Shown one piece after another: positions 25,667-34,487 of a stretch of DNA of 45,639 bases. The DNA is taken from the NCBI GenBank assembly GCA_021413845.1, contig JAIOPP010000152.1:1-45639 (forward strand). Reading direction: 5' to 3'. Numbering within the stretch: position 1 is the first letter of the stretch; every line of letters begins with the position of its first letter. The translations under genes were made by a program, and so were the position numbers. Source of the DNA: Planctomycetia bacterium (GTDB taxonomy: Bacteria > Planctomycetota > Planctomycetia > Pirellulales > PNKZ01). The notes beneath the pieces were generated by a model that saw only the letters and a program-made list of their open reading frames with translations, was not told where the DNA came from and did no database searches.

Positions 25667-26683
25667 ATGAACCATCACAACGTCGCCGCGCTCAGCAGGA
25701 TGATTTCCGGTTATGCCGTGTCGCAGGTCGTTTACGCGACGGCCAAGCTCGGCATCGCCGAGTTGCTCAGCGCGGGCCCTCGCCACGTCGACGATCTTGC
25801 CGCCGCCACGAAAACGCGACCGGAGCTGCTGTTCCGTATGTTGCGCGCGGCAGCGAGCATAGGCCTGTTTACGGAAGATGACACGGAAAGAAACGAACGC
25901 GTGTTTTCTCTCGCGCCGTTAGGCGAGTTGCTTCGTCCCGATGTCGAAAACTCACAACTGGCCTTCGCGCTGATGATGGGCGAGGAACACTATTACGTTT
26001 ACGGACGATTGTTGGAAACATTACGAACGGGAGAGAACGCCTTCGAGCAGCTCTACGGAATGCCGATCTTTCAGTTCCTTTCCGAACATCCCGACAAGGG
26101 CCGCACGTTCGATAGCGCGATGACGTCGATCCACGGTCGAGAAACGGCCGCGGTGCTCGACGCTTACGACTTCTCCGGCATCGGCGTCTTGGCCGACGTC
26201 GGCGGCGGCAACGGCTCGAAACTCATCGCCATATTACAACGCCATCCGTCGCTGCGAGGAATTCTTTACGATCTACCGCAAGTCGTCGAACGGGCCGCTC
26301 CGCGCATCGCCGCGGCGGGGCTTAGCGATCGCTGTCGGCTCGTCAGCGGCGACTTCTTCCAAGACGTTCCGGCCGGTGCCGATGCGTATCTGATGCGGCA
26401 TATCATTCACGATTGGGACGACGAAAAATCCCTCACGATCCTCCGCAATTGCCATCGCGCGATGCAGCCGGGAGGCAAGTTGTTGCTGGTCGAAAGCGTG
26501 ATCCCAGCGGGCAACGAACCTTTCGGCGCGAAGTTCCTCGACCTGACGATGATGCTCATTCCCGGCGGCCTCGAACGGACCGAGCGGCAATTTCACGAAC
26601 TGTACGCACAAGCCGGCTTCGAGCTCACGCGCATCGTGGCGACGCAAACGGAAATCTCGGTTCTCGAAGGGATCAAGAAATAA
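25667..26683 (+). CDS. O-methyltransferase of the acetylserotonin-MT type
   Basis: A 338-aa enzyme of the Methyltransf_2 family used in secondary metabolism. The N-terminal winged-helix dimer domain is seen as ISGYAVSQVVYATAKLGIAELLSAGPRHVDDLAAATKTRPELLFRMLRAAASIGLF. The SAM site is VLADVGGGNGSKLIAILQRHP with ILYDLPQVVERA, and the active-site segment is MRHIIHDWDDEKSLTILRNCHRAMQPGGKLLLVE, where the His is the usual base. The C-terminal QFHELYAQAGFELTRIVAT closes the fold. It probably methylates a phenolic or polyketide hydroxyl. Three bases later an MFS transporter gene starts, which suggests that the methylated product or its precursor is moved across the membrane. Confidence 0.92.
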   Translation: MNHHNVAALSRMISGYAVSQVVYATAKLGIAELLSAGPRHVDDLAAATKTRPELLFRMLRAAASIGLFTEDDTERNERVFSLAPLGELLRPDVENSQLAFALMMGEEHYYVYGRLLETLRTGENAFEQLYGMPIFQFLSEHPDKGRTFDSAMTSIHGRETAAVLDAYDFSGIGVLADVGGGNGSKLIAILQRHPSLRGILYDLPQVVERAAPRIAAAGLSDRCRLVSGDFFQDVPAGADAYLMRHIIHDWDDEKSLTILRNCHRAMQPGGKLLLVESVIPAGNEPFGAKFLDLTMMLIPGGLERTERQFHELYAQAGFELTRIVATQTEISVLEGIKK

Positions 26684-26686
26684 TCC

Positions 26687-28009
26687 GTGCGGCGAGCCAT
26701 CTTCTTCAGCTACGTCGCCGCGATGATTTGGTCGATCGGCAACGCGCTGACCAGCGGCATGCTCATCGTATTTCTCGCGCAAGAACTCGGGGCCGGCGGC
26801 AAGCAACTCAGCTACCTCCAAGCCGCCCCGGCCCTCTTGGGCCTGCTTCGCTTGTTCACCCCGGTCGCGATCCCGGCGCTCGGCGGCACCAAGCGCACTT
26901 GCTTGCTCTTGAGCACCGTCGCATACCTGCTGCTCTTCGCGGTGCCGGCGATCGTGAGCGTCGGCCGACACGAGATCGATCGTAGTGCCGCACTCGCGGC
27001 GCTGATCGGGCTGCTTTGCGTTCATCAGTTGTTGGAGCAAGTCGCGACGGTCGCCCTGTGGACATGGCTGGCCGATCTCATTCCGCGCCGCATCCGGGGC
27101 CGCTATTTCGCCCGTCGCAACATGCTGCAACTGGCGGTCATCATCCCCACGCTGCTTCTCTCCGGCGAACTTGCCGATCGGGCCACGACGGCCGATCGCA
27201 GCCAAACGGCCACGCTCTACGGAGCGCTCGTCGCCTGCGGCGCGGTCGTGCTCTTAATCTCTCTTTTGCCTCTCCTGGCGATGCCTGCCGCGCGTCCCAA
27301 GCAGCTCGCGCCGACGGCGGCGCATCTCCCGCGCTTCGCATTCCGCGCGTTGTTCGCCTCACTCTACGATCCCGCCTCGCGGCGATTGCTGTTCTACGGC
27401 TGTTGGTTTTCGTTCTTCAACGGGCTCTTCGCTATCGCTCAAAACATTCTTCCCAAAGGAGTGCTCGGGCTCGGGCTGGCGCCGATGAATCGCATGCAAA
27501 CGGTCATGCGCCTCGGACAGATCGGCATCAGCGCGTGGGCCGGCCCTTGGAGCGATCGACACGGTAACCGACCGGTATTAGTGTTGTGCCAACTCGCGGT
27601 CGGCGCGGCTCCGCTCTTTTACTTCATCGCTTCTCCCGCGCAGCCCTATTGGCTCTACGGGGCATGGTTGTTGTGGTCGGCTTATGCGGGCATCAACATT
27701 TGTTTGCCGAACCTTACCATGCGGCTCGCCGGGCCCGAGCAACGTGCCGCACACCTCTCCGCTTACCACGCGCTGACGAGTCTCTTTCTCGTCGTCGGAA
27801 CGCTCGCAGGAGGGTATCTGTTCGATCGTCTCGGTCGCGAGACTTTCTCCCTCTTCGGTTGGTCGCTGGATAAGTTTCACCTCTTCTTCTTGGCGGCGTT
27901 CATCATGCGTTCCGCGGGTGCGGCAATCGTCGCGACGGTGCCGGAACCGGGCGCCGACGCGTGGAGCAAACTCATCGCTCGCCGAGAAACGCCCGACGCT
28001 TCGCGTTGA
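26687..28009 (+). CDS. MFS transporter
   Basis: A 440-aa membrane protein with about 12 hydrophobic helices. The major facilitator loop motif appears in the second half as GPWSDRHGNRPVLVL; in the first half the loop between helices is degenerate (GTKRTCLLLS). It starts with GTG three bases after the stop of the O-methyltransferase gene, so it is almost surely the second gene of that operon. The substrate is unknown; the neighbour suggests export of a methylated secondary metabolite. A central cytoplasmic loop (PAARPKQLAPTAAHLPRFAFRA) separates the two six-helix halves, as usual for the family. Confidence 0.88.
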   Translation: MRRAIFFSYVAAMIWSIGNALTSGMLIVFLAQELGAGGKQLSYLQAAPALLGLLRLFTPVAIPALGGTKRTCLLLSTVAYLLLFAVPAIVSVGRHEIDRSAALAALIGLLCVHQLLEQVATVALWTWLADLIPRRIRGRYFARRNMLQLAVIIPTLLLSGELADRATTADRSQTATLYGALVACGAVVLLISLLPLLAMPAARPKQLAPTAAHLPRFAFRALFASLYDPASRRLLFYGCWFSFFNGLFAIAQNILPKGVLGLGLAPMNRMQTVMRLGQIGISAWAGPWSDRHGNRPVLVLCQLAVGAAPLFYFIASPAQPYWLYGAWLLWSAYAGINICLPNLTMRLAGPEQRAAHLSAYHALTSLFLVVGTLAGGYLFDRLGRETFSLFGWSLDKFHLFFLAAFIMRSAGAAIVATVPEPGADAWSKLIARRETPDASR

Positions 28010-28113
28010 AAGGCCTGAACTATTCCCGCATTAAACTGGGAATAAAATCGGCCGCGCTGCCTGAATAGCCTCTCGCTCCGACCATCGTCATCGTGATCAG
28101 CGCGAGGTTCCTT

Positions 28114-30054
28114 ATGGGCATCGATTCTTTGACAGCGCACGCCTCCTCGGATACTGCACCTCTGACGGAAGAACTCGCGGTCGAAGAGCGTCCGATCGTC
28201 GGTCGCGGCATCGTCTGGAGCATCGCCGCCGGCGGCAGCAGCATGGTCGTGCATCTCGCCCTGCTGCTCATCCTCGGGCTGATCGTCAACGTCGCTCCTC
28301 CGCTATGTCCGCACGCCTGCCCCTTCGCCGTGATGGAAGATCTGCCCGATCCGATCGAGATCATCGAAAAACTGACGGAGTCGATCGTCCCCGCAACGCA
28401 GATCACGACCACGGGACCAGACTCTTTACCGCGGCATCTCGATCATTACGGCAACAACAATCCCCGCTTGCTTTCCGCCGGCCCCAAACTGAATTCTGCG
28501 GAGCAGCCGCAACGCAGCGCGACGACTCCCATCGAAGTCGGCGTCAACAACATCTATGCCATGTCGCGCGATGCGTTCGTCCAAACGGTGCCGTTCGGCA
28601 CTCCCGGCAGTACGCAAAGCGCGCCGAGCTACACCGACGCGATGGACCGGATGACGCAGGAAATTCTCAACAAGCTCGCCAAGAGCAAGGTGCTCCTCGT
28701 GTGGGTCTTCGATCAATCCGAAAGCATGCAAGACGATCGAGCCGAGATCACGGCCCGCATCGATCGGGTTTACGTCGAGCTCGGGCTCTCGGCAGCCGTC
28801 AAGAACGACGCCCTGCTCACGGCCGTCACGAGCTACGGCGCGAACGTCGCCATGCACACGCCGCAGCCGACCTCGAACACCGAGCAGATCATGGCCGCGA
28901 TTCAGGCCGTGCCGAACGACCCTTCGGGCGAAGAAAAGATGTGTCGTGCGGTCACGTTTTCGATCGACCAACATCAGCGTCTCGCACAGCAACAAAATCG
29001 GCAATTGATGTGCATCCTCGTTACCGACGAAAGCGGCGATCAGACTTCGAACTTCTCCGACCTCGAACGAACGATCGAAACCGCGACCGTCGCGAAGTGT
29101 CCGATCTACGTGCTCGGGCGCGAAGCGGTGTTCGGATATCCGTACGCGCACATTCGGTGGACCGATCCCGAAACGAAGTACGGCTGTTGGATCCGCATAG
29201 ATCGGGGGCCGGAGAGTCCGTTTCCCGAACAGCTTCAAGTCGACGGCTTCCAGCGGCGCTACGATGCCCATCCGTCCGGCTTCGGGCCGTACGAGCAATC
29301 GCGCATGGCGCGGCAAACCGGCGGCGTCTTCTTCATGCTGCCGAGCCCCGAAGCGAATCTCGTCCGCCGCGAGGTGCGCGACTACGATCCCGACTCGCTG
29401 CGCACCTACATGCCCGACTTAAGCTCGCGCGAGGCTTATGCCGCCGAGCGCGACAAGCATCCGCTGCGGGCCATGCTCTGGAAAGTCATTACCGACTTGA
29501 ACCCTTACGACAAGCAGCGCGAGGCCTTGATTCAAGTTCGGCTGCATGGCTGGCCGATCGAGCGCGCCGCGTATGCTCATGAAGCCGAAGCAAACATCAA
29601 GAAAGCGACGACGCTGATTCAATACTTCGCACAAGCGCAACAAGCGCTCGAAGGGGTCGCCCACCAGCGGGACCGCGACCCCAGCATTCGCTGGCGCGCG
29701 AACTTCGACGTCGCTTACGCACAGACGCTCGCCTATCAGGCCCGACTCCACGACTACATCGCTTATGTCGGCGCATTCGTGCGCAATCCTAAAGCGATCA
29801 AGAACGAGCTCGGCGAGAGCCGGCAGACCAACGCCTGGAATGCCGCGTTCGTACAGCGCACTCTCGCCAACGATCCGCAGACGACCGCGCTCCGCGAGCG
29901 TTCGGCCCTGCTCTATCGCAAGATCGTTCAAGACCACGCCGGCACTCCGTGGGGAGCGCGTGCCGAATATGAACTCACGCGGCCGTTCGGCATCGAGTTT
30001 CGCGAAAGCCATGAAGACCCGCGCGGCAAGTCGGTGAAAGTCCCCCATCAGTAA
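28114..30054 (+). CDS. VWA-domain membrane protein
   Basis: A 646-aa protein. One membrane helix near residues 40-70 (SMVVHLALLLILGLIVNV) puts the long C-terminal part outside the cytoplasm. A von Willebrand A domain begins with VLLVWVFDQSESMQDDRAEIT; D200-Q-S-E-S is the metal-site (MIDAS) motif, and a later CILVTDESGDQ strand completes it. The rest, about residues 350-646, is helical with no known domain. The start was placed at the ATG at 28114, as the GTG at 28093 would add seven residues. It is followed, after about 105 bases, by a second VWA protein and then a MoxR ATPase, the family usually paired with VWA proteins to assemble or mature complexes. Confidence 0.88.
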   Translation: MGIDSLTAHASSDTAPLTEELAVEERPIVGRGIVWSIAAGGSSMVVHLALLLILGLIVNVAPPLCPHACPFAVMEDLPDPIEIIEKLTESIVPATQITTTGPDSLPRHLDHYGNNNPRLLSAGPKLNSAEQPQRSATTPIEVGVNNIYAMSRDAFVQTVPFGTPGSTQSAPSYTDAMDRMTQEILNKLAKSKVLLVWVFDQSESMQDDRAEITARIDRVYVELGLSAAVKNDALLTAVTSYGANVAMHTPQPTSNTEQIMAAIQAVPNDPSGEEKMCRAVTFSIDQHQRLAQQQNRQLMCILVTDESGDQTSNFSDLERTIETATVAKCPIYVLGREAVFGYPYAHIRWTDPETKYGCWIRIDRGPESPFPEQLQVDGFQRRYDAHPSGFGPYEQSRMARQTGGVFFMLPSPEANLVRREVRDYDPDSLRTYMPDLSSREAYAAERDKHPLRAMLWKVITDLNPYDKQREALIQVRLHGWPIERAAYAHEAEANIKKATTLIQYFAQAQQALEGVAHQRDRDPSIRWRANFDVAYAQTLAYQARLHDYIAYVGAFVRNPKAIKNELGESRQTNAWNAAFVQRTLANDPQTTALRERSALLYRKIVQDHAGTPWGARAEYELTRPFGIEFRESHEDPRGKSVKVPHQ

Positions 30055-30159
30055 ATCGCCGCTCGGAACAAAGAGTCGCGACGGCTGCGAAACGGGGTAT
30101 GATGAACGTCGGCGTGAAAACAAACGGTCATCGACTTCGGCACCCGCAAGGTTCGCTGC

Positions 30160-33100
30160 TTGGACCCCTCGACGTTTCATCTCGAATTCGATCGACCCGT
30201 CTACCTATGGATGGCCGCGGCGCTGCCGCTCATCTGGTGGTTCGGTCGAAGTACGCTCACGTCGCTTGGGCGCGTGCGCGGGACCATCGCGTTCCTCATC
30301 CGCGGCGTGGTCTGGATGTTGCTCGTCGCGGCTTGCGCCGAGATGCAATGGGTCCGCACGGATGATCGCCTGACCGTGATCTACTTGCTCGACCGCTCGC
30401 TGAGCGTGCCCGAGGGGCAGCGGCGGGCGATGATCGAATACGTGAACCGCGCGATCGCCGAGCAACGAGGAGACCAAGACTCGGTCGGAGTGATCGCGTT
30501 CGGGCGCGAGGCGCGGGTCGAATCGCCGCCGCTCGACCGCAAGCTCCGACTCGGCGAAACGCTCGAAGCCACGGTCGATCCACAATACTCGAACATCGCC
30601 GAAGCCTTCAGCCTCGCGCAAGCGGCCTTTCCGGAAGATGCGGCGCAGCGCATCGTCGTCGTCACGGACGGCAACGCCAACCTCGGCGATGTCTATGCCG
30701 AAGCGCGCAGCGCGGTCGATCAAGGAATCGGCGTCGATGTGGTGCCGATCACTTATCGAACCGGCGGGGATATCCTCGTCGAAAAGGTTTCGCTGCCGGC
30801 GATCGCGCGCCGCGGCGAGCCGTTTCAAGTGCAAGTCTTATTGAACAACACGGCCTCGCCCGACGCCGACGCCAAAGCCATCGGCGGCAGCGTCGAACTG
30901 CTCCGTCGCCACGGCGACGACGTGACGGTGCTCAGCAAAGAACACGTCGAGCTTGCGCCGGGCAAGCGCTCGCTGACGATTCGCCAAACGCTCGAAGACG
31001 CCGACTTCTACGTTTACGAAGCGCGATTCACGCCCGACGACCCGCAAGTCGACGCGCAGGTGCTCAACAACAAATCGCTGAACTTCACGCAGGTCGAAGG
31101 GGCCGGCCGGGTCTTATTGATCGAAGACTTTCAACGCCGCGGCCGACACGAACGCCTCGTCGAAGCGCTCCGGCGCGAGAAGCTCGAGGTGGTGACGATG
31201 CCGACGAACCGGCTCTTCGCTTCGCCGGCCGAGTTGATCGGCTTCGACACCGTGATCCTCGCCGACGTTGCGCGTACCAGCGGCGACGGAGCGGACGACG
31301 TCGTCAACTTCTCCGACGAGCAGATCCGCATGCTCCAAGCCAACGTCCAAGAAATGGGCTGCGGGTTCGTGATGCTCGGCGGATCGAATTCGTTCGGCGC
31401 AGGGGGTTGGGCGAATACGCCGCTCGAAGAAATGATGCCGGTCGACTTCCAGATCAAGAACGTCGAGGTGGTGCCGAGCGGGGCGCTAATGCTCGTGCTG
31501 GATAGCTCCGGCTCGATGTCGGGCGAGAAATTGGAGATGTGTAAGACCGCGGCGGTCGCGGCGGTGAAAGTGCTCGGAGCGAAAGACTATGCGGGGGTCG
31601 TGTCGTTCGACTCCGAGGCGCATTGGATCGTGCCGATGCATCAATTCAAATCGGTCGGCGACGTGATCCGCAGAATGGACCGACTCTCGGCCGGCGGCGG
31701 TACGAACATGCGCCCCGGCATGGAAGCGGGCTACGAAGCGATTCAAGGAGTGCCGGCCGCGGTGAAGCATGTCATCGTGCTGACCGACGGACAAACCGCG
31801 GGCCAAGACTATGAACAACTCGCCGCGAATATGCGCAAGCAAGGGATCACGACCAGCTGCGTGGCGCTAGGGGCCGACTCCGCGACGACGCTCCTCGACG
31901 GCATCGCCCGCGCAGGAGGGGGCAAGTTCTATCTGGTGAACCATCCGCGCACGATCCCGCGCATCTTCATGAAGGAAGCGATGCGCATCGCACGACCGTT
32001 GATCTTCGAAAAGAAAGAGGGCTTCGCCGTGCAACGGGAATCGGCCGGGCACGAGGTGCTGCGCGGCATCGACGGCCCGTTGCCGCCGCTGACCGGCTTC
32101 GTACTGACGCGCACCAAGCGCAGCCCGCTGGTGCAGACGTTGATTACGAATCCTTCGTTCGCGGCCGAAGGGTCCGGAACCATTGCCGGAACTTGGACGT
32201 ACGGGCTCGGCCGAACCGCCGTCTGGACGACCGACTGCGGCAAGTCTTGGGCCACGCAATGGGCAACGTGGCCGGAGTTCGATCGACTCCTCACCGGGCT
32301 CGTCCGTTGGACGATGCGACCTCCGACGGCCGGCGGGCGTTATGCCGTTCACGCCGACGCGCAAGACGGCCAAGGGCGCATCGTCGTCACGGCGGTCGAC
32401 GAGCAAGGGGAGTATCTCAACTTGCTTGATCCGCAAGGTTCGGTGATCGGCCCCGACTTGAAACCGAGGCCGATCCAGCTCGAACAAGTCGCGCCGGGGC
32501 GCTACTCGGCCGCCTTCGATACGGACGAGATCGGGAGCTACTTCGTCGTCGTGCGACCGGGAGCGGGAAGGCCGACGTTGCGCACGGGCGTGAATGTTTC
32601 CTACTCGCCCGAGCTGCGCGACCGCGAGCCGAACCTCTCCCTGCTGACGAGCCTGGCGGCGCTGAAGCCGAAGGGTGGGGGCCCGGGCATGCTCGCGACG
32701 GCCCTCTCGAACGGGCTTACGACGACGGCCGCGCCGCTGGGGGTCGACTTCTTTCGGCATGATCTGGCGAAGGCATCCGGCCGGCGCGACCTATGGCCGG
32801 CGCTGGTGCTCGCGGCGGTGCTGCTGTTCGTCGCCGATGTGTTCATTCGCCGGGTCGCCTTCGAGAGCCGCTGGCTTTGGATCGGCTTCGTGTGGCTGCA
32901 AGCGCGCGTGCTGCGGCGCACGGCGCCGGCCGCGGCGCAACCGCACATGGAACGCTTGAAGCGCCGCAAGGAAGAGATCGCGCGGCAGGTAAACGAGCGC
33001 CGCGCGACGGCCGCCGCAGCACCCTCGGCGAACGAGCCACGCGTAGATCCCGTGCGCAACGTCGATTCTGCGCCGGCGAATCAGGGGACACTTGGGAACC

Positions 33101-33264
33101 GTGCGACCCCTTCGGCCTCGGTTCCGAATGCGACGCCGAATGCGGCTCCGGCCGAAGACTACACCTCGCGATTGCTGAGGGCGAAGCGTAAAGTATGGAC
33201 CGAGCGCCGAGACGGCGATCCGCCTCCAAACTCGCCGCCGCAACCCGACGAACCGACACTCTAG
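30160..33264 (+). CDS. Large double-VWA membrane protein with GATase-like insert
   Basis: A 1034-aa protein. Two membrane helices lie at the start (YLWMAAALPLIWWF and IAFLIRGVVWMLLVAACAEM), followed by a first VWA-like domain with MIDAS variant D78-RSLS, and then a region that resembles class I glutamine amidotransferase or DUF4159-like folds (GRVLLIEDFQRRGRHERLVEAL ... MGCGFVMLGGSNSFGAGGW). A second, complete VWA domain starts at D448-SSGSMSG. Near the C-terminus is one more helix (LWPALVLAAVLLFVADVFI), then a basic Pro/Ala-rich cytoplasmic tail. This layout is a known planctomycete form related to BatA/BatB. The TTG at 30160 is preceded by AAGG; the next in-frame ATG is 17 codons in and would shorten the first helix. 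Confidence 0.88.
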   Translation: MDPSTFHLEFDRPVYLWMAAALPLIWWFGRSTLTSLGRVRGTIAFLIRGVVWMLLVAACAEMQWVRTDDRLTVIYLLDRSLSVPEGQRRAMIEYVNRAIAEQRGDQDSVGVIAFGREARVESPPLDRKLRLGETLEATVDPQYSNIAEAFSLAQAAFPEDAAQRIVVVTDGNANLGDVYAEARSAVDQGIGVDVVPITYRTGGDILVEKVSLPAIARRGEPFQVQVLLNNTASPDADAKAIGGSVELLRRHGDDVTVLSKEHVELAPGKRSLTIRQTLEDADFYVYEARFTPDDPQVDAQVLNNKSLNFTQVEGAGRVLLIEDFQRRGRHERLVEALRREKLEVVTMPTNRLFASPAELIGFDTVILADVARTSGDGADDVVNFSDEQIRMLQANVQEMGCGFVMLGGSNSFGAGGWANTPLEEMMPVDFQIKNVEVVPSGALMLVLDSSGSMSGEKLEMCKTAAVAAVKVLGAKDYAGVVSFDSEAHWIVPMHQFKSVGDVIRRMDRLSAGGGTNMRPGMEAGYEAIQGVPAAVKHVIVLTDGQTAGQDYEQLAANMRKQGITTSCVALGADSATTLLDGIARAGGGKFYLVNHPRTIPRIFMKEAMRIARPLIFEKKEGFAVQRESAGHEVLRGIDGPLPPLTGFVLTRTKRSPLVQTLITNPSFAAEGSGTIAGTWTYGLGRTAVWTTDCGKSWATQWATWPEFDRLLTGLVRWTMRPPTAGGRYAVHADAQDGQGRIVVTAVDEQGEYLNLLDPQGSVIGPDLKPRPIQLEQVAPGRYSAAFDTDEIGSYFVVVRPGAGRPTLRTGVNVSYSPELRDREPNLSLLTSLAALKPKGGGPGMLATALSNGLTTTAAPLGVDFFRHDLAKASGRRDLWPALVLAAVLLFVADVFIRRVAFESRWLWIGFVWLQARVLRRTAPAAAQPHMERLKRRKEEIARQVNERRATAAAAPSANEPRVDPVRNVDSAPANQGTLGNRATPSASVPNATPNAAPAEDYTSRLLRAKRKVWTERRDGDPPPNSPPQPDEPTL

Positions 33265-33293
33265 CCCGCCGCAGCCCACCAAGGTATTCGCGA

Positions 33294-34298
33294 ATGACGA
33301 TCGCCGACACGATTCAGGACCGAGCCCAAAGCTTCTTGCGCGACTATCGTGCGGTGCGTGAACAGTTGAAGCGCGTGATCGTCGGACACGATGAAGTCGT
33401 CGACGGCGTGTTGACATGCTTATGCGTCGGCGGGCATTGCCTGCTCGAAGGAGTGCCGGGGCTCGGCAAGACGCTGCTCGTGCGGACGTTGTCGCAAGCG
33501 TTGCGATTGCAGTTTTCGCGAATTCAATTCACGCCCGACTTGATGCCCGCCGACATTCTCGGCACGAATATGTTCGTCGAATCGGAAGACGGCCGACGGG
33601 CCTTCGAGTTTCGTCGCGGCCCGATCTTCACGCAGGTGCTCTTGGCCGATGAAATCAATCGGGCCACGCCGAAGACGCAATCGGCCCTGCTCGAAACGAT
33701 GCAAGAAGGTTCGGCGACGATCGGCGGCACGACCTTCCGCATGGAGCCGCCGTTCTTCGTATTGGCGACGCAGAACCCGATCGAGCAAGAAGGGACCTAT
33801 CCGCTTCCCGAAGCACAGCTCGACCGGTTTTTCTTCAAGGTGCTGGCCGGCTACCCGACGCGGGAAGAGCTCAACACGGTTCTCGATCGCACGACCCGTT
33901 CGGTACACGACGAAGCGGAACCGGTGATCGACGGCCCGCGCATTCTGGAGATGCAGCGGCTCGTGCGCGAAGTCGTGATCGCGCCGCATGTGCAAGACTA
34001 CGCCGTACGGTTGATCCTCGCGACGCACCCGCAAGGCCCGCACGCCGCCGAAGGGGCGAACAAATGGCTCCGGTTCGGGGCCGGCCCGCGCGGCGCTCAG
34101 GCCTTGGTGCTCGGCGCGAAAGTGAAGGCGCTCTTAAACGAGCGTTTCAACGTCAGCTACGACGATCTACGCAGCGTCGTGCTGCCCGCGCTGCGGCATC
34201 GTATCTTGCTCAACTTCGAAGCGCAGGCCGAGAACGTAGAGCCGGACGCGGTGTTGAAGGAACTCTTGGAGAAGGTGCCGCGGCAGAAGGAGGCGTGA
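33294..34298 (+). CDS. MoxR family AAA+ ATPase
   Basis: A 334-aa ATPase. Walker A is GVPGLGKT, Walker B is VLLADEINR, and the family sensor region NPIEQEGTYPLPEAQLDRFFFK is intact, as is the LLETMQEGSATIGG loop before it. MoxR proteins act as chaperones, often for metal insertion or membrane complex assembly, together with VWA proteins. The ATG at 33294 lies 29 bases after the stop of the double-VWA gene. DUF58, the usual third partner between MoxR and BatA-like genes in many bacteria, is absent here. The last three genes on this strand form one likely operon. Confidence 0.95.
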   Translation: MTIADTIQDRAQSFLRDYRAVREQLKRVIVGHDEVVDGVLTCLCVGGHCLLEGVPGLGKTLLVRTLSQALRLQFSRIQFTPDLMPADILGTNMFVESEDGRRAFEFRRGPIFTQVLLADEINRATPKTQSALLETMQEGSATIGGTTFRMEPPFFVLATQNPIEQEGTYPLPEAQLDRFFFKVLAGYPTREELNTVLDRTTRSVHDEAEPVIDGPRILEMQRLVREVVIAPHVQDYAVRLILATHPQGPHAAEGANKWLRFGAGPRGAQALVLGAKVKALLNERFNVSYDDLRSVVLPALRHRILLNFEAQAENVEPDAVLKELLEKVPRQKEA

Positions 34299-34304
34299 GA
34301 GGGA

Positions 34305-34336
34305 AGTGGTCAGGGGTCGGTGGTCAGTGGCCGGTG
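34305..34336. repeat. GGTCAGTGG-type tandem repeat
   Basis: Short tandem words: GTGGTCAGGGGTCGGTGGTCAGTGGCCGGTG-like, in which TGGTCAG occurs twice and GTCGGTGG and GGCCGGTG are variants. It begins seven bases after the MoxR stop and adjoins the hairpin repeat at 34363. It is one of several short dispersed intergenic words in the window. Confidence 0.65.
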
Positions 34337-34362
34337 AGAAATTTTCCGGCGAGCGTTCGGCT

Positions 34363-34412
34363 ACGGCACGCGGAGCGTGCCTGCAACGTTGTAGGCACGC
34401 TCCGCGTGCCGT
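34363..34412. repeat. Perfect 20-bp inverted repeat, interspersed hairpin
   Basis: The arm ACGGCACGCGGAGCGTGCCT at 34363-34382 is the exact reverse complement of 34393-34412, with a 10-base loop GCAACGTTGT that is itself nearly symmetric. All 20 base pairs match. The GGCACGCTCCGCGTGCC word is, from memory, very common between genes of planctomycetes. It lies between convergent genes and could serve as a bidirectional transcription stop or a mobile REP-like element. Confidence 0.85.
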
Positions 34413-34487
34413 GACCATTGGCGCAAAGAAGCTCTTAGCGAGCGCGCGTAGAGAGGAAACCGAGCCCCGGCGAAGTTGCGGGCTGCT

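Noticed and set aside
26273-27205. 310-codon open frame opposite the O-methyltransferase and MFS genes
   Set aside because: It crosses two real genes and the short gap between them, and has no recognisable motif.
31867-32760. 297-codon open frame opposite the double-VWA gene
   Set aside because: Arg-rich, no motif, and fully inside a well-supported gene.
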